A stretch of DNA of 64,000 bases from Capnocytophaga bilenii (lineage in GTDB: Bacteria; Bacteroidota; Bacteroidia; Flavobacteriales; Flavobacteriaceae), in NCBI RefSeq assembly GCF_017565765.1, contig NZ_JAGDYP010000001.1:338358-402357 (forward strand). The letters run 5' to 3'. Below, one piece after another: positions 19,588 to 28,419 of the stretch. The notes under the pieces are model-generated. The model was not told where the DNA came from. It did no database searches and worked only from the letters and a program-made list of their open reading frames with translations. How positions within the stretch are numbered: the first letter of the stretch is position 1; each line of letters starts with the position of its first letter. The translations under genes and the position numbers were made by a program.

Positions 19588-19719
19588 TGTGATGATGAAG
19601 TGATGGGGGATTGTAGGGTATTATACTTTTAACTTGTTAAGAAACAATAGCATAACATTATATGTTACATATATAACAAAATAAACTGTTAAATTTTAAC
19701 TATTTTTTAATTATTGATG

Positions 19720-19727
19720 TAATTTTG
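19720..19727 (+). promoter_or_regulatory. Putative -7 box for the sugar transporter
   Basis: TAATTTTG fits TAnnTTTG, 30 bases before the ATG at 19758. No clear TTG at -33, so the call is tentative. Confidence 0.4.
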
Positions 19728-19757
19728 CATACTTAAATTTTCAGTAATTATCTATTA

Positions 19758-21074
19758 ATGACTAAAACGAAACATTCCATAAAGGCTTTTATATTTATAG
19801 CAGTACTATTTTTTCTTTTCGGTGGACTGACAGTTATGGTTCAGCTGCTGCTGCCTCATTTGCGCAATATGTTTAAGCTTGACTACTTTCATTCGGCATT
19901 TATTCTTTTCTTTTTCTTTTTACCTAACTTGTTATTCTCTATTCCTACGAGCTTTGTGCTTACTAAAGTGGGCTACCAAAGGGGCATTATATTGGGACTT
20001 GTACTGATTGCCTTGGGTGCTTTGCTGTTTCACCCTGCTGCTGAGGAGCGTTCTTTTCGTATTTTTATGTTGGCTGTATTTGTACTGGGTACGGGAATTA
20101 CTTTTTTGCAGGTGGCTGCGAACCCATATGTGTCTATATTAGGAAGTGAGAGCACCTCCTCTACCCGACTTACGTTCTCGCAGGCTTTCAATGCTTTAGG
20201 AACGACTATAGCACCTATCTTAATGTCGGTATACTTATTGAAAGAAGAGGTAAAAACAAGTTCGGAACTGAATTTTTTAGATGATATTGATAGGGCTATT
20301 TACTTTCAGAATGAGGCTTTGTCTATCCAAATGCCTTCATTATTTATTGCTCTGGTTACTATTTTTTTAGCCTTGCTCTTTTCTGTAATTAAAATTCCTT
20401 GTACTGATAAAATAAGACATTTTGATAAGGAAGATTATATCAATTTACTAAAAAAAGATTCTTTACTATTGGCAGCTGTGGGGATATTTTTGTATGTGGG
20501 TGCTGAAGTGGTAATTGGTAGTTTTGCGGTGAATTATTTTGTAGAGATTAATATTGCTAAAGAGGTTTTGGAAAGTCCTTCTTTGCTTGGATTTGTGGAG
20601 GGAATAGGGCGTTTTTTTAATATCAACGATATTGCTATTGGAGACCCGCAGGGTATTGTGGCTATTTTTGTTGCTTTCTATTGGGGGGGTGCCTTAGTGG
20701 GGAGACTAGTGGGGGCTTACCTTACAAAGTTTTTTACTCCTTCTTATATGCTAATGGTGGCTTCATTTGCGGCTATTTGGGCTATTTTGATTTCTATCAA
20801 TAGCACTGGATTGCTTTCTATGTGCAGTTTGCTGAGTGTAGGGGTTTTTAATGCGATTATGTTTCCTACGATTTTTGCTTTGGGCAGCCAAGAGGTGAGT
20901 TTAAAGACACAGGCTTCTGGCATTCTATGTACTGCTATTGTGGGTGCTGGGCTTATTCCTTTGTTTTACGGTTACCTGACTGATGCTATTGGTTTTCGGT
21001 TGGCTTTCCTTACATTAGTGGTTTGCTATGGGTATATTATTTTCTTTGGTTACTACAAGCGTTTTGTGGGTTAG
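19758..21074 (+). CDS. Sugar/proton symporter of the major facilitator superfamily (FucP/GluP type)
   Basis: A 438-residue, 12-helix inner-membrane transporter. The FucP/GluP group is recognised by FFLFGGLTVMVQLLLPHLRNMF in helix 1, GTGITFLQVAANPYVSILG in helix 4 and the following LTFSQAFNALGTTIAPIL. Members take up L-fucose, glucose, galactose or N-acetylglucosamine with protons; the substrate here cannot be fixed from the sequence. A short central loop (KIPCTDKIRHFDKEDYINLLKKDS, ~210-235) separates the two six-helix halves. It is a single gene facing lysS, with a shared two-way terminator just downstream. Confidence 0.88.
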   Translation: MTKTKHSIKAFIFIAVLFFLFGGLTVMVQLLLPHLRNMFKLDYFHSAFILFFFFLPNLLFSIPTSFVLTKVGYQRGIILGLVLIALGALLFHPAAEERSFRIFMLAVFVLGTGITFLQVAANPYVSILGSESTSSTRLTFSQAFNALGTTIAPILMSVYLLKEEVKTSSELNFLDDIDRAIYFQNEALSIQMPSLFIALVTIFLALLFSVIKIPCTDKIRHFDKEDYINLLKKDSLLLAAVGIFLYVGAEVVIGSFAVNYFVEINIAKEVLESPSLLGFVEGIGRFFNINDIAIGDPQGIVAIFVAFYWGGALVGRLVGAYLTKFFTPSYMLMVASFAAIWAILISINSTGLLSMCSLLSVGVFNAIMFPTIFALGSQEVSLKTQASGILCTAIVGAGLIPLFYGYLTDAIGFRLAFLTLVVCYGYIIFFGYYKRFVG

Positions 21075-21090
21075 CCTATCGTTATAGCCT

Positions 21091-21139
21091 AAAAAAGACT
21101 TTGCCCAAAGTGAGCTACACTTTGGGCAAAGTCTTTTTT
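21091..21139. terminator. Bidirectional terminator between sugar transporter and lysS
   Basis: A perfect 22-base inverted repeat (AAAAAAGACTTTGCCCAAAGTG and its complement) with a 5-base loop, ending in six T on each strand. It lies exactly between two converging genes, so it serves both. Confidence 0.9.
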
Positions 21140-21155
21140 ATATTAATGATGGGTA

Positions 21156-22844
21156 CTAATTGAGTATTTCTACTAAGAGTGTTTCATCTTCTTTAATTAC
21201 TTTGGCTACTTTCTTACTGGTAAGTCCTTTAATAGTTTTATCCCATTTTTTATTAGAAAATCCGCTTTGTTCCTTAAGGGCGTCAAGGAGCAGTTTGCCT
21301 GATGTTTTTAGCAGTTCAAACACTACTTTTTCATCATCTGATAGTTCTACGCCTTTCTTTTCGGGGCGCATTTGTGGGAAGAAGAGTACTTCTTGTATGC
21401 TCTCGTTATTAGTAAGGAACATTATGAGCCTATCCATACCGATTCCTAACCCTGAAGTGGGTGGCATACCATATTCTAACGCTCGCAAGAAATCTTGGTC
21501 GATGAACATAGCTTCATCATCGCCTTTTTCTGAAAGGCGTAGCTGTTCTTCAAAACGTTCGCGTTGGTCTATAGGGTCATTGAGCTCTGAATAGGCATTG
21601 GCAATTTCTTTACCGCATACCATTAGTTCAAATCGCTCGGTAAGGGCGGGGTTGTCGCGGTGTTCTTTGGTAAGTGGCGACATTTCTTTGGGATAATCGG
21701 TAATGAAAGTGGGCTGAATGAAGTTGCCTTCGCATTTTTCGCCAAATATTTCATCTATCAGCTTACCTTTCCCCATAGTTTGGTCGACAGCTATGCCGAT
21801 AGACTGAGCAAAAGTTCTTAGTTCGTCTTCGGTTTTACCTGTGATATCAAAGCCTGTAAATTGTTTTATAGCCTCTGTCATTGTTATGCGAGGATAAGGT
21901 GCTTTGAAATCGACTTGGTGCTTTCCAAAGGTAGCTTTGGTGGTTCCATTTACGGCTTTGGCACAATGCTCAAGCAAACGCTCGGTAAAATCCATCATCC
22001 AATGGTAATCTTTGTAAGCTACGTAGATTTCCATTGCGGTAAACTCGGGGTTGTGGGTTCTGTCCATACCTTCATTGCGGAAGTTTTTAGAGAACTCATA
22101 CACGCCTTCAAAACCACCTACAATAAGGCGTTTTAGGTATAACTCGTTGGCAATACGCATATAAAGCGGTATATCCAACGCATTGTGATGGGTGATAAAT
22201 GGACGGGCACTTGCTCCGCCAGGTATGGCTTGTAGCACTGGGGTTTCTACCTCTAAATAGCCTGCATCATTAAAGAACTGACGCATTGCATTGAAGAGCT
22301 TAGTTCGTTTGATAAAGACTTCTTTTACTTGTGGGTTTACTACCAAATCGACATAGCGCATACGGTAACGCTGTTCGGGGTCGGTGAAGGCATCGTGGAC
22401 TTTGCCTTCGGCATCTACCTTGGGCATAGGCAAGGGGCGCAACACTTTTGACAATAAAGTAAAATTCTTAACTGCTATAGTTTTTTCGCCCATTTTGGTA
22501 ATAAACATATAGCCTTCTACGCCTATAAAGTCGCCTAAATCGAGGAGTTTTTTAAAGACTTCGTTGTAGAGGGTTTTGTCCTCATCGGGGCACATTTCAT
22601 CGCGGTTGAAGTAAAGCTGTACGGTGCCTACGCTATCTTGCAAAGTAGCAAATGAGGCTTTTCCTTGTACGCGTAGGGACATAAGGCGCCCTGCTACGAT
22701 TACTTCTTTGCCTTCTTCGTAGTGGTTTAGTACGTCATTGGAGGTTGTATTTACGGGATATAGAGGTGCAGGATAAGGATTTATCCCTAATTCTTTTAAT
22801 TTGGTTAGTTTTTCTCTACGAATGATTTCTTGTTCTGATAACAT
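21156..22844 (-). CDS. lysS: Lysyl-tRNA synthetase, class II
   Basis: Charges tRNA-Lys in the cytosol. The N-terminal OB-fold (VIVAGRLMSLRVQGKASFATLQD, ~48-70) is followed by the class II core: motif 2 FRNEGMDRTHNPEFTAMEIY and motif 3 PPTSGLGIGMDRLIMFLTN. The 562 residues exceed the ~500 of E. coli because of a ~65-residue C-terminal extension (GVELSDDEKVVFELLKTSGKLLLDALKEQ...), which is usual in Bacteroidota. It follows accA by 82 bases. Confidence 0.97.
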   Translation of the reverse strand: MLSEQEIIRREKLTKLKELGINPYPAPLYPVNTTSNDVLNHYEEGKEVIVAGRLMSLRVQGKASFATLQDSVGTVQLYFNRDEMCPDEDKTLYNEVFKKLLDLGDFIGVEGYMFITKMGEKTIAVKNFTLLSKVLRPLPMPKVDAEGKVHDAFTDPEQRYRMRYVDLVVNPQVKEVFIKRTKLFNAMRQFFNDAGYLEVETPVLQAIPGGASARPFITHHNALDIPLYMRIANELYLKRLIVGGFEGVYEFSKNFRNEGMDRTHNPEFTAMEIYVAYKDYHWMMDFTERLLEHCAKAVNGTTKATFGKHQVDFKAPYPRITMTEAIKQFTGFDITGKTEDELRTFAQSIGIAVDQTMGKGKLIDEIFGEKCEGNFIQPTFITDYPKEMSPLTKEHRDNPALTERFELMVCGKEIANAYSELNDPIDQRERFEEQLRLSEKGDDEAMFIDQDFLRALEYGMPPTSGLGIGMDRLIMFLTNNESIQEVLFFPQMRPEKKGVELSDDEKVVFELLKTSGKLLLDALKEQSGFSNKKWDKTIKGLTSKKVAKVIKEDETLLVEILN

Positions 22845-22926
22845 CTTTTTTAATGATTAATGCTTAATGATTAATTAAAGAAACGTTGTTTTTTAGTATA
22901 GGAATTGCCTATTCAATAAGACAGCA

Positions 22927-23880
22927 TTACTCTTTATACACTCCCATAGAGAGGTATTTATCCATTCGTTTTTCTACGAGTTTTTCGGGGGATAGTTTTT
23001 TAAGTTCTTTATAAGTTGATAGTATAATTTTGCGTATGGTAGTGTACATAAACTCGCGGTCGTGATGTGCTCCTCCAAGCGGTTCTTTTACGATTTCATC
23101 AACGAGTTTTAGTTTTTTCATATCGGGGGCGGTGAGTTTTAGTGCCTCGGCAGCTTCTTTTTTATACTCCCAGCTTCGCCATAAAATAGAAGAGCAAGAT
23201 TCGGGCGAAATGACTGAATACCAAGTGTTCTCAAGCATATATACTCTGTCGCCAACCCCTATGCCTAAAGCTCCTCCTGAAGCTCCTTCGCCTATGATAA
23301 ATACTAAGACAGGCACTTTTAGTCGGGACATTTCTAAGATATTGCGGGCGATGGCTTCGCCTTGTCCGCGTTCTTCGGCTTCTACACCTGGGAATGCCCC
23401 TGGTGTATCTACAAAACAAATAATAGGGATATTGAATTTTTCGGCTTGTTTCATCAAGCGGAGTGCTTTGCGGTAGCCTTCGGGGTTTGCCATACCGAAG
23501 TTGCGATATTGTCGCATTTTGGTATTAGAGCCTTTTTGCTGCCCTACAAATAGGAAGGTTTGATTGTCTATTTTTCCAAAGCCTCCTATCATAGCTTTGT
23601 CGTCTTTTACGGTGCGATCTCCGTGTAGTTCTAAAAAAGTATCCCCTGCGAGTGCTTTGATATAATCGAGGGTATAAGGGCGTTCTATATGTCGGGATAT
23701 TTGTACGCGTTGCCAAGCGGTAAGATTACTATAGATGTCTTTTTTTACTTGGTTGAGTTTTTTTTCTATCTTTTTGCAGGCATCAGTCATATCTACTTCA
23801 CTTTCAGCACCAATAGACTGACATTTGACCATTTGTTCTTCTAACTCCTTAATAGGCTGTTCAAAATCTAAATATTCCAT
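22927..23880 (-). CDS. accA: Acetyl-CoA carboxylase carboxyltransferase subunit alpha
   Basis: With AccD it moves the carboxyl group from carboxybiotin to acetyl-CoA, making malonyl-CoA for fatty-acid synthesis. Landmarks are [14 protein letters not shown] at the start, [64 protein letters not shown] and [31 protein letters not shown]. The 317 residues are the normal length. It has its own promoter (23947-23976) and probably reads on into lysS. Confidence 0.97.
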   Translation of the reverse strand: MEYLDFEQPIKELEEQMVKCQSIGAESEVDMTDACKKIEKKLNQVKKDIYSNLTAWQRVQISRHIERPYTLDYIKALAGDTFLELHGDRTVKDDKAMIGGFGKIDNQTFLFVGQQKGSNTKMRQYRNFGMANPEGYRKALRLMKQAEKFNIPIICFVDTPGAFPGVEAEERGQGEAIARNILEMSRLKVPVLVFIIGEGASGGALGIGVGDRVYMLENTWYSVISPESCSSILWRSWEYKKEAAEALKLTAPDMKKLKLVDEIVKEPLGGAHHDREFMYTTIRKIILSTYKELKKLSPEKLVEKRMDKYLSMGVYKE

Positions 23881-23946
23881 AATTGTTCAATTAATCATTG
23901 ATAAGGGAATGCATACAGCGAATTAGCGTTGTTTGCTTCTGAGGTG

Positions 23947-23976
23947 CAAAGGTATAAAATAATTCTTAATTAACAA
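23947..23976 (-). promoter_or_regulatory. Promoter for accA
   Basis: Minus strand TTG, 19 bases, TACCTTTG (-7 box at 23947-23954), about 67 bases before the accA ATG. Confidence 0.65.
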
Positions 23977-23985
23977 AATTAATTC

Positions 23986-24087
23986 AGAATTTTGAATTAT
24001 GAATTTTGAATTAGGCACAAGCTGCAAGCTTGCGCCAGCGGGGGGAAATGCAAAAAACTTTGGCAAACTTTGAAAGTTTGCCAAAGT
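23986..24087. repeat. Dispersed repeats: GAATTTT units, GCAAGCTTGC palindrome, CTTTGGCAAA palindrome
   Basis: Three repeat types sit side by side. First, GAATTTT-like heptamers (23987-24012). Second, GGCACAAGCTGCAAGCTTGC followed by GCCAGCGGGG (24014-24043), a palindromic element also found at 30228, 30300, 37740, 40416 and 40511. Third, a 31-base perfect palindrome (24057-24087, arms ACTTTGGCAAACTTT), placed where it could end transcription of the gene at 24115-24684. Confidence 0.7.
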
Positions 24088-24114
24088 GGGTGCGAAAGCG
24101 TACTTTTTAGTATG

Positions 24115-24684
24115 CTATAATGTCTGCTTTTTTTCGGTTACATTCTTGGGCAAGTCTGTAACTATAACAGTAAGTGTGCTACCTGTGATGCTGCTTTGGG
24201 CGGCTGTAGCTGTATAGATATATAACATCCCTTCTTTTACGGCTTCGCCTTGCTCGATAAGTGTGCCTCCGCTTTGGTGTAGGGCTACTTTTACGGCTTG
24301 GACTGAAAAATTGTCTAAGATGATAAAGTAGATCTTATCGCCTATGTTGCCGTGATAGTTGCTGGTATCTATACGATGTACCACTGGGGGATTTAGATAA
24401 TCGGCGATGGCGACATTGAAGGCTGTCATTAGCTTTCTTTTTACCTTGTGGTGTGCCTGATAGATTGCTTTTTGTGTAGGATTGGCAATCGCTGTTTTGG
24501 CATATAGCACGGCTTCTTGGAACTTGCTACGCTGCTTGAGTTGTTTTTGGGTAGCTTTGAGTTGGGGGTTTCGAGGACGCGGATAGCGTGCTACGAATGT
24601 TTTATCGCCACGTTGGCGGAATACGATGGTTTTACCTACCTCGCCACGGAGGTCTTGGGTAAGAATGTTAAAACTTTGTGCCAT
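24115..24684 (-). CDS. Conserved Bacteroidota hypothetical protein with C-terminal Ig-like domain
   Basis: I do not recognise a function. The 189-residue protein starts MAQSFNILTQDLRGEVGKTIVFRQRGDKTFVARYPRPRNPQLKATQKQL, then a helical, basic region (KFQEAVLYAKTAIANPTQKAIYQAHH), then a DYLNPPVVHRIDTSNYHGNIGDKIYF segment leading into a beta-rich domain. This layout (basic N-part with a short 'copy-number' start, phage-like AYAKxAxADP helix, C-terminal Ig-like sheet) occurs in many Bacteroidota proteins of unknown role. No signal peptide. The ATG at 24684 is used; an upstream start at 24807 would add unconserved residues. It is surrounded by dispersed repeats on both sides, suggesting a mobile or variable spot. 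Confidence 0.7.
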   Translation of the reverse strand: MAQSFNILTQDLRGEVGKTIVFRQRGDKTFVARYPRPRNPQLKATQKQLKQRSKFQEAVLYAKTAIANPTQKAIYQAHHKVKRKLMTAFNVAIADYLNPPVVHRIDTSNYHGNIGDKIYFIILDNFSVQAVKVALHQSGGTLIEQGEAVKEGMLYIYTATAAQSSITGSTLTVIVTDLPKNVTEKKQTL

Positions 24685-24890
24685 TTTTATTTTAATTTTG
24701 TAGGAATTGGTTTTTGGACTTTGTGGCAATGTTTTTAGATGCGCGCTTATCTGAAATCTGTTGCCTTCAAAGGTTTCAAAACTCATTTCCTTTGTTTGAC
24801 GGTGCAAAGTTGCGGCGATTTTGTTTGTTGCGCAAATAGTTGTTCCACTGTGGAACAGAGTTGTAAAGTTACATACTTGGCTGTGCCTTT

Positions 24891-24937
24891 TATCTTTCGC
24901 TCATCCTTCGCTCATCCTTCGCTGAAGGTTCGGGGGG
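24891..24937. repeat. CCTTCGCTCA tandem repeat, short copy
   Basis: CTTTTATCTTTCGCTCAT then CCTTCGCTCAT and CCTTCGCTGAAGG, followed by a run of ten G. Same family as 19441-19587. Confidence 0.6.
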
Positions 24938-24943
24938 GGGGAA

Positions 24944-25039
24944 GAATTTTGAATTTTGAATTTTGAATTTTGAATTTTGAATTTTGAATTTTGAATTTTG
25001 AATTTTGAATTTTGAATTTTGAATTTTGAATTTTGAATT
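24944..25039. repeat. Tandem GAATTTT heptamer array, about 13.7 copies
   Basis: An uninterrupted array of the 7-base unit GAATTTT, 96 bases long. It lies 42 bases upstream of the -33 element of the acyl-CoA ligase promoter. Seven-base units fall out of register easily during replication, so copy number is likely to differ among strains. Shorter, imperfect arrays of the same unit are at 23987, 29291, 29871, 29981, 30270 and 40490. Between 24685 and 25080 I see no gene. Confidence 0.9.
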
Positions 25040-25080
25040 GGGGGTGGAATTGGCAATTGGCTAAAAACTAATTTTAAATA

Positions 25081-25110
25081 TTGGCAATTGAAGTTTATTT
25101 TGTATCTTTG
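25081..25110 (+). promoter_or_regulatory. Promoter for acyl-CoA ligase
   Basis: TTG, 19 bases, TATCTTTG, about 65 bases before the ATG at 25175. It follows the heptamer array directly. Confidence 0.7.
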
Positions 25111-25174
25111 CCCTCAAAGAATAAGTGGCAGTTTTTTTTGCCTAATGTAAAACAACTAACTATCAGTTACTTAT

Positions 25175-26974
25175 ATGGATTTAATACCTTATCATTACGT
25201 TTCGTTATTCCGAGAGAATATTGCAAAATATCCAAAACGGGAAATTTTGATGGCTAAAAACGAAGATTCTAACCGATGGGAGGGGATTTCGTGGGAGGCT
25301 GTGGGTGATATTACTACGCGTTTATCGAGGGCTTTATTGGGTATGGGGATTTTGGCACAGGATACAGTGGGTATCTTATCGCAAAATATGCCGCAATGGA
25401 CACTTACTGACCTTGCTTGCTTGCAAATACGTGCTATTTCGGTGCCTATTTATACGACTAATACGGCTGAACAGGCTCTTTACGTGATGAATCACGCTGA
25501 AATAAAAGTTCTTTTTGTGAGTGATGAATTGCAGTATAACAAGGCTTTGGAGGTGGCTGAACGATGTGCTTCGCTGCAAAAAATTGTGGTTTTCAATGAA
25601 AAAGTAGCCTTGAAAGAAGCTAAATATTCTATCCATTGGGCTGACTTTTTGGCTTTGGGGGCTACTGATAAGCAAAATGCTGTGCTGGAAAAGCGATTGG
25701 CTGAAAGGAACTTAGACGACTTATTTACTATTATTTATACTTCGGGGACTACGGGACAGCCTAAGGGGGTGATGCTTACATACGAAAATTTAGCGTTCCA
25801 AATGGTGGGGCATAGTGAGCGTTTGGCTGTGGATGACAGTGATAGTTCGTTGTGCTTTTTGCCTTTATCGCATGTTTTTGAACGTGCTTGGACTTGCTTC
25901 TGCTTATACAAATGTGTATCTGTATATTATTTGAGTGATACTAACAAGGTGCGTGAGGCTCTTGCTGAAGTGCGCCCTACGCTGATGTGTGCTGTACCGC
26001 GTTTTTACGAAAAGATTTTTGCTACAGTGCACGATCGCGCTGATGCTTCTTCGTTTGTAAAGCGTGTTCTCTTTAAAGCTGCTGTAAAAACGGGTAAACG
26101 AATGATCGCCCTAAAGGAGGCGAACGAGAAGCCGTCTTTCTGGCTTCAACAAACGTATAATTTGTTTGACAAATTGGTTTATAAGAAGCTAAAAGAGGCT
26201 TTGGGCGGTAGGATAAAATTTATGCCTTGTGGGGGTGCTAATTTGGAACCGAGCATTGGTAGGTTTTTCCAATCGATAGGGATAAATGTGAAATTGGGTT
26301 ATGGAATGACTGAAACTACAGCTACGATTTCGTGCTGGGGTGATGATAAATTTGACTTGCAGTCGGTAGGGGAAGTGATGCCTAACGTACAAATACGTAT
26401 AGGTGAAGAGAATGAAATATTGGTGAAAGGTGGTATGGTGATGAAGGGATATTACAAAAATCCTGAAGAGACTGCTAAAGTATTTACCGAAGATGGCTAC
26501 CTTCGCACGGGTGATGCGGGTAATTTGGACGGTAATAACAATGTTTTTATTACGGAACGCATCAAGGAACTAATGAAGACTTCTAACGGGAAATATATTG
26601 CTCCGCAGCATATTGAGGGCAAGGTGGGCAAATATACACTTATAGAACAAATAGCTGTGATTGCTGATGGGAAGCGTTTTGTTTCGGCTCTTATTGTTCC
26701 TAACTTTGAGGCGCTGTCGCAGGTAATGAAGGAACTAAATATTAAATATAAAAATACGGCTGATTTGCTAAAACAGAGTCAGGTGATAGAATATATTAGC
26801 AAGCAATTGCAGAAATTCCAAAGTGATTTGCCTGATTACGAACAAATTAAGAAATTTACATTGCTCCCTACGGCTTTTACTATTGAACGTGATGAAATTA
26901 CCCCAACCTTGAAGCTGAAACGCAAAGTGATTTATGCGAATTACAGCCGCGAGATTGAGGCGATGTACAGATAG
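25175..26974 (+). CDS. Long-chain fatty-acid--CoA ligase (AMP-forming)
   Basis: Activates free fatty acids to acyl-CoA through an acyl-adenylate, at the cytosolic face of the inner membrane. The P-loop-like motif is YTSGTTGQPKGVMLTYENL (about residue 188), then the LPLSHVFER motif, GGANLEPSIGRFFQSIGI, LGYGMTETTA (A5), DGYLRTGDAG (A7) and the hinge/lysine region ERIKELMKTSNGKYIAPQHIE (A8-A10). The 599 residues match FAA1/FadD15-type ligases. It is a single gene between repeats; the upstream GAATTTT array may affect its expression, which is inference. Confidence 0.92.
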   Translation: MDLIPYHYVSLFRENIAKYPKREILMAKNEDSNRWEGISWEAVGDITTRLSRALLGMGILAQDTVGILSQNMPQWTLTDLACLQIRAISVPIYTTNTAEQALYVMNHAEIKVLFVSDELQYNKALEVAERCASLQKIVVFNEKVALKEAKYSIHWADFLALGATDKQNAVLEKRLAERNLDDLFTIIYTSGTTGQPKGVMLTYENLAFQMVGHSERLAVDDSDSSLCFLPLSHVFERAWTCFCLYKCVSVYYLSDTNKVREALAEVRPTLMCAVPRFYEKIFATVHDRADASSFVKRVLFKAAVKTGKRMIALKEANEKPSFWLQQTYNLFDKLVYKKLKEALGGRIKFMPCGGANLEPSIGRFFQSIGINVKLGYGMTETTATISCWGDDKFDLQSVGEVMPNVQIRIGEENEILVKGGMVMKGYYKNPEETAKVFTEDGYLRTGDAGNLDGNNNVFITERIKELMKTSNGKYIAPQHIEGKVGKYTLIEQIAVIADGKRFVSALIVPNFEALSQVMKELNIKYKNTADLLKQSQVIEYISKQLQKFQSDLPDYEQIKKFTLLPTAFTIERDEITPTLKLKRKVIYANYSREIEAMYR

Positions 26975-26999
26975 TGCGGTGCGAGCCGCATAGGCAATT

Positions 27000-27683
27000 T
27001 TAGGTTAGTTCTTTCCAATGGGGGGGATTGGTGAGGGTTATCAGTTCTTTTTTGACGGGATGGACAAAGGCTAACTGATAGGCGTGCAAGCTGATACCGC
27101 CATCGGGATTGGAGCGTTTAGCTCCGTACTTTAAGTCGCCTTTGATATGACAGCCTACAGCGGCGAATTGTGCTCTGATTTGATGATGACGCCCTGTAAC
27201 GAGTTTGATTTCTAACAAATAATAATGCTGGAGTGTTTTGAGTACAGTATAGTGCAGTACGGCTTTTTTGCTGTGCTGCACTTCTTTATTATGGGCTACT
27301 GACTTGTTTTGCTTCTCGTTGCGTACAAGCCAATGTGTAAGTGTGCCTTCTGCCTGAGGGGGTGGCGCATCTACTAATGCCCAATAGGTTTTTTGTACTT
27401 CTTCTTTATTGGCAAACATTGCGTTGAGACGAGCGAGTGCCTTAGAGGTTTTGGCAAATAGAACTATGCCTGTAGTGGGACGATCTAAACGATGTACAAC
27501 TCCTAAAAAGGCTTCATTAGGCTTGTTGTACTTATCTTTGAGGTAAGCCTTGAGGATGTCGCTCAGTGGGGTATCGCCTGTTTTGTCGCCTTGCACAATG
27601 TCGCCTACGCGCTTGCTAATAGCTATGAGGTGATTGTCTTCGTATAGTACGCTTATGTTTTCGGCGTGGGTGGTGATTTTCAT
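27000..27683 (-). CDS. RluA-family pseudouridine synthase
   Basis: Isomerises uridine to pseudouridine in rRNA or tRNA. The catalytic block is VVHRLDRPTTGIVLFAKTSKAL with the active Asp in HRLD, followed by VTGRHHQIRAQFAAVGCHIKGDLKYGA, both diagnostic of the RluA group. There is no N-terminal S4 domain, so this is the short form (227 residues) like RluA/RluC-short. The ATG at 27683 (MKITTHAENISVLYEDNHLIAISK) is the expected start; it lies inside the end of the preceding gene, with a 68-base overlap, which suggests translational coupling. Target base unknown. Confidence 0.9.
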   Translation of the reverse strand: MKITTHAENISVLYEDNHLIAISKRVGDIVQGDKTGDTPLSDILKAYLKDKYNKPNEAFLGVVHRLDRPTTGIVLFAKTSKALARLNAMFANKEEVQKTYWALVDAPPPQAEGTLTHWLVRNEKQNKSVAHNKEVQHSKKAVLHYTVLKTLQHYYLLEIKLVTGRHHQIRAQFAAVGCHIKGDLKYGAKRSNPDGGISLHAYQLAFVHPVKKELITLTNPPHWKELT

Positions 27684-28413
27684 AGTGTCGTTTGTTGCGG
27701 ATATAAAAAAATCGGAAAGCATCATAGAAAAGTCCTACGAGTAGTATAAGCACGGCAATAAGTAGGGTGTTTAACTCTAATTGCTGTGCTGCATAGCAAT
27801 AGCCTGCGACTAAACCTCCGAGAAAGAAGAAGGTAATGATGAAAAGGCGCAGGCGCACGCTGTTCTTTAATTGTGGTTTTTGGGTTTCGTAATGGTTGCG
27901 CTTGACGTAGAGCAATTGGGAAAGCTCGATACCTAAATCGGTAAATAAGCCTGTGAGGTGAGTGGTGCGGACTACTGAATTGGAAATTTTGGTAACAAAT
28001 GCATTTTGCAAGCCCATAGCAAAGAGGAGTATGCAAGCTGTAATATCTAAAGGGAGCATTCCGATAAAAAAGGTATTGGCTGCCCATACGCTAAGCAGCG
28101 CAATACATTCTAACAAGGTGGGGGCTAAATAGCGGTTGTGCTTTTGATAATAATTGGCAATTTCGATAAGCAGTCCTGAAGAAAAAGAGCCGAGCAGGAA
28201 GGCAAATAGATACAGGAAGTATATTAAACCTTTCCAAAACTCGGCTACCGATAAATCATACACGAAATAGGCGAAATGCCCTGTAACGTTGGTGGTAAGT
28301 TTGCCCATAAACAAGAAGCCTGTAACGTTCACCATTCCTGCTACGAATGAGAGCACTACGGCTATTTGTAGGTTGTGTTTAGCGGTTCGTTTCTTACCTT
28401 GATGTCGGAACAT
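27616..28413 (-). CDS. YoaK-family (DUF1275) membrane protein
   Basis: A 265-residue inner-membrane protein with about six hydrophobic segments. The DUF1275 hallmark is VVLSFVAGMVNVTGFLFMGKLTTNVTGHFAYF near the start and LLFAMGLQNAFVTKISNSVVRTTHLTGLFTDLG in the middle. Transport of a small anion has been proposed for the family but is not established. Its basic tail (RNKRHYENHHPRRKHKRTIRRQSPHSY) is coded in the stretch that overlaps the RluA gene. It follows panB by 6 bases, so panB, this gene and the RluA gene form an operon. Confidence 0.85.
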   Translation of the reverse strand: MFRHQGKKRTAKHNLQIAVVLSFVAGMVNVTGFLFMGKLTTNVTGHFAYFVYDLSVAEFWKGLIYFLYLFAFLLGSFSSGLLIEIANYYQKHNRYLAPTLLECIALLSVWAANTFFIGMLPLDITACILLFAMGLQNAFVTKISNSVVRTTHLTGLFTDLGIELSQLLYVKRNHYETQKPQLKNSVRLRLFIITFFFLGGLVAGYCYAAQQLELNTLLIAVLILLVGLFYDAFRFFYIRNKRHYENHHPRRKHKRTIRRQSPHSY

Positions 28414-28419
28414 TTGTTA

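Noticed and set aside
24944-25039. Regular repeat that could suggest a CRISPR array
   Set aside because: The unit is 7 bases and there are no spacers; it is a simple tandem repeat. No CRISPR or cas gene was seen in the window.
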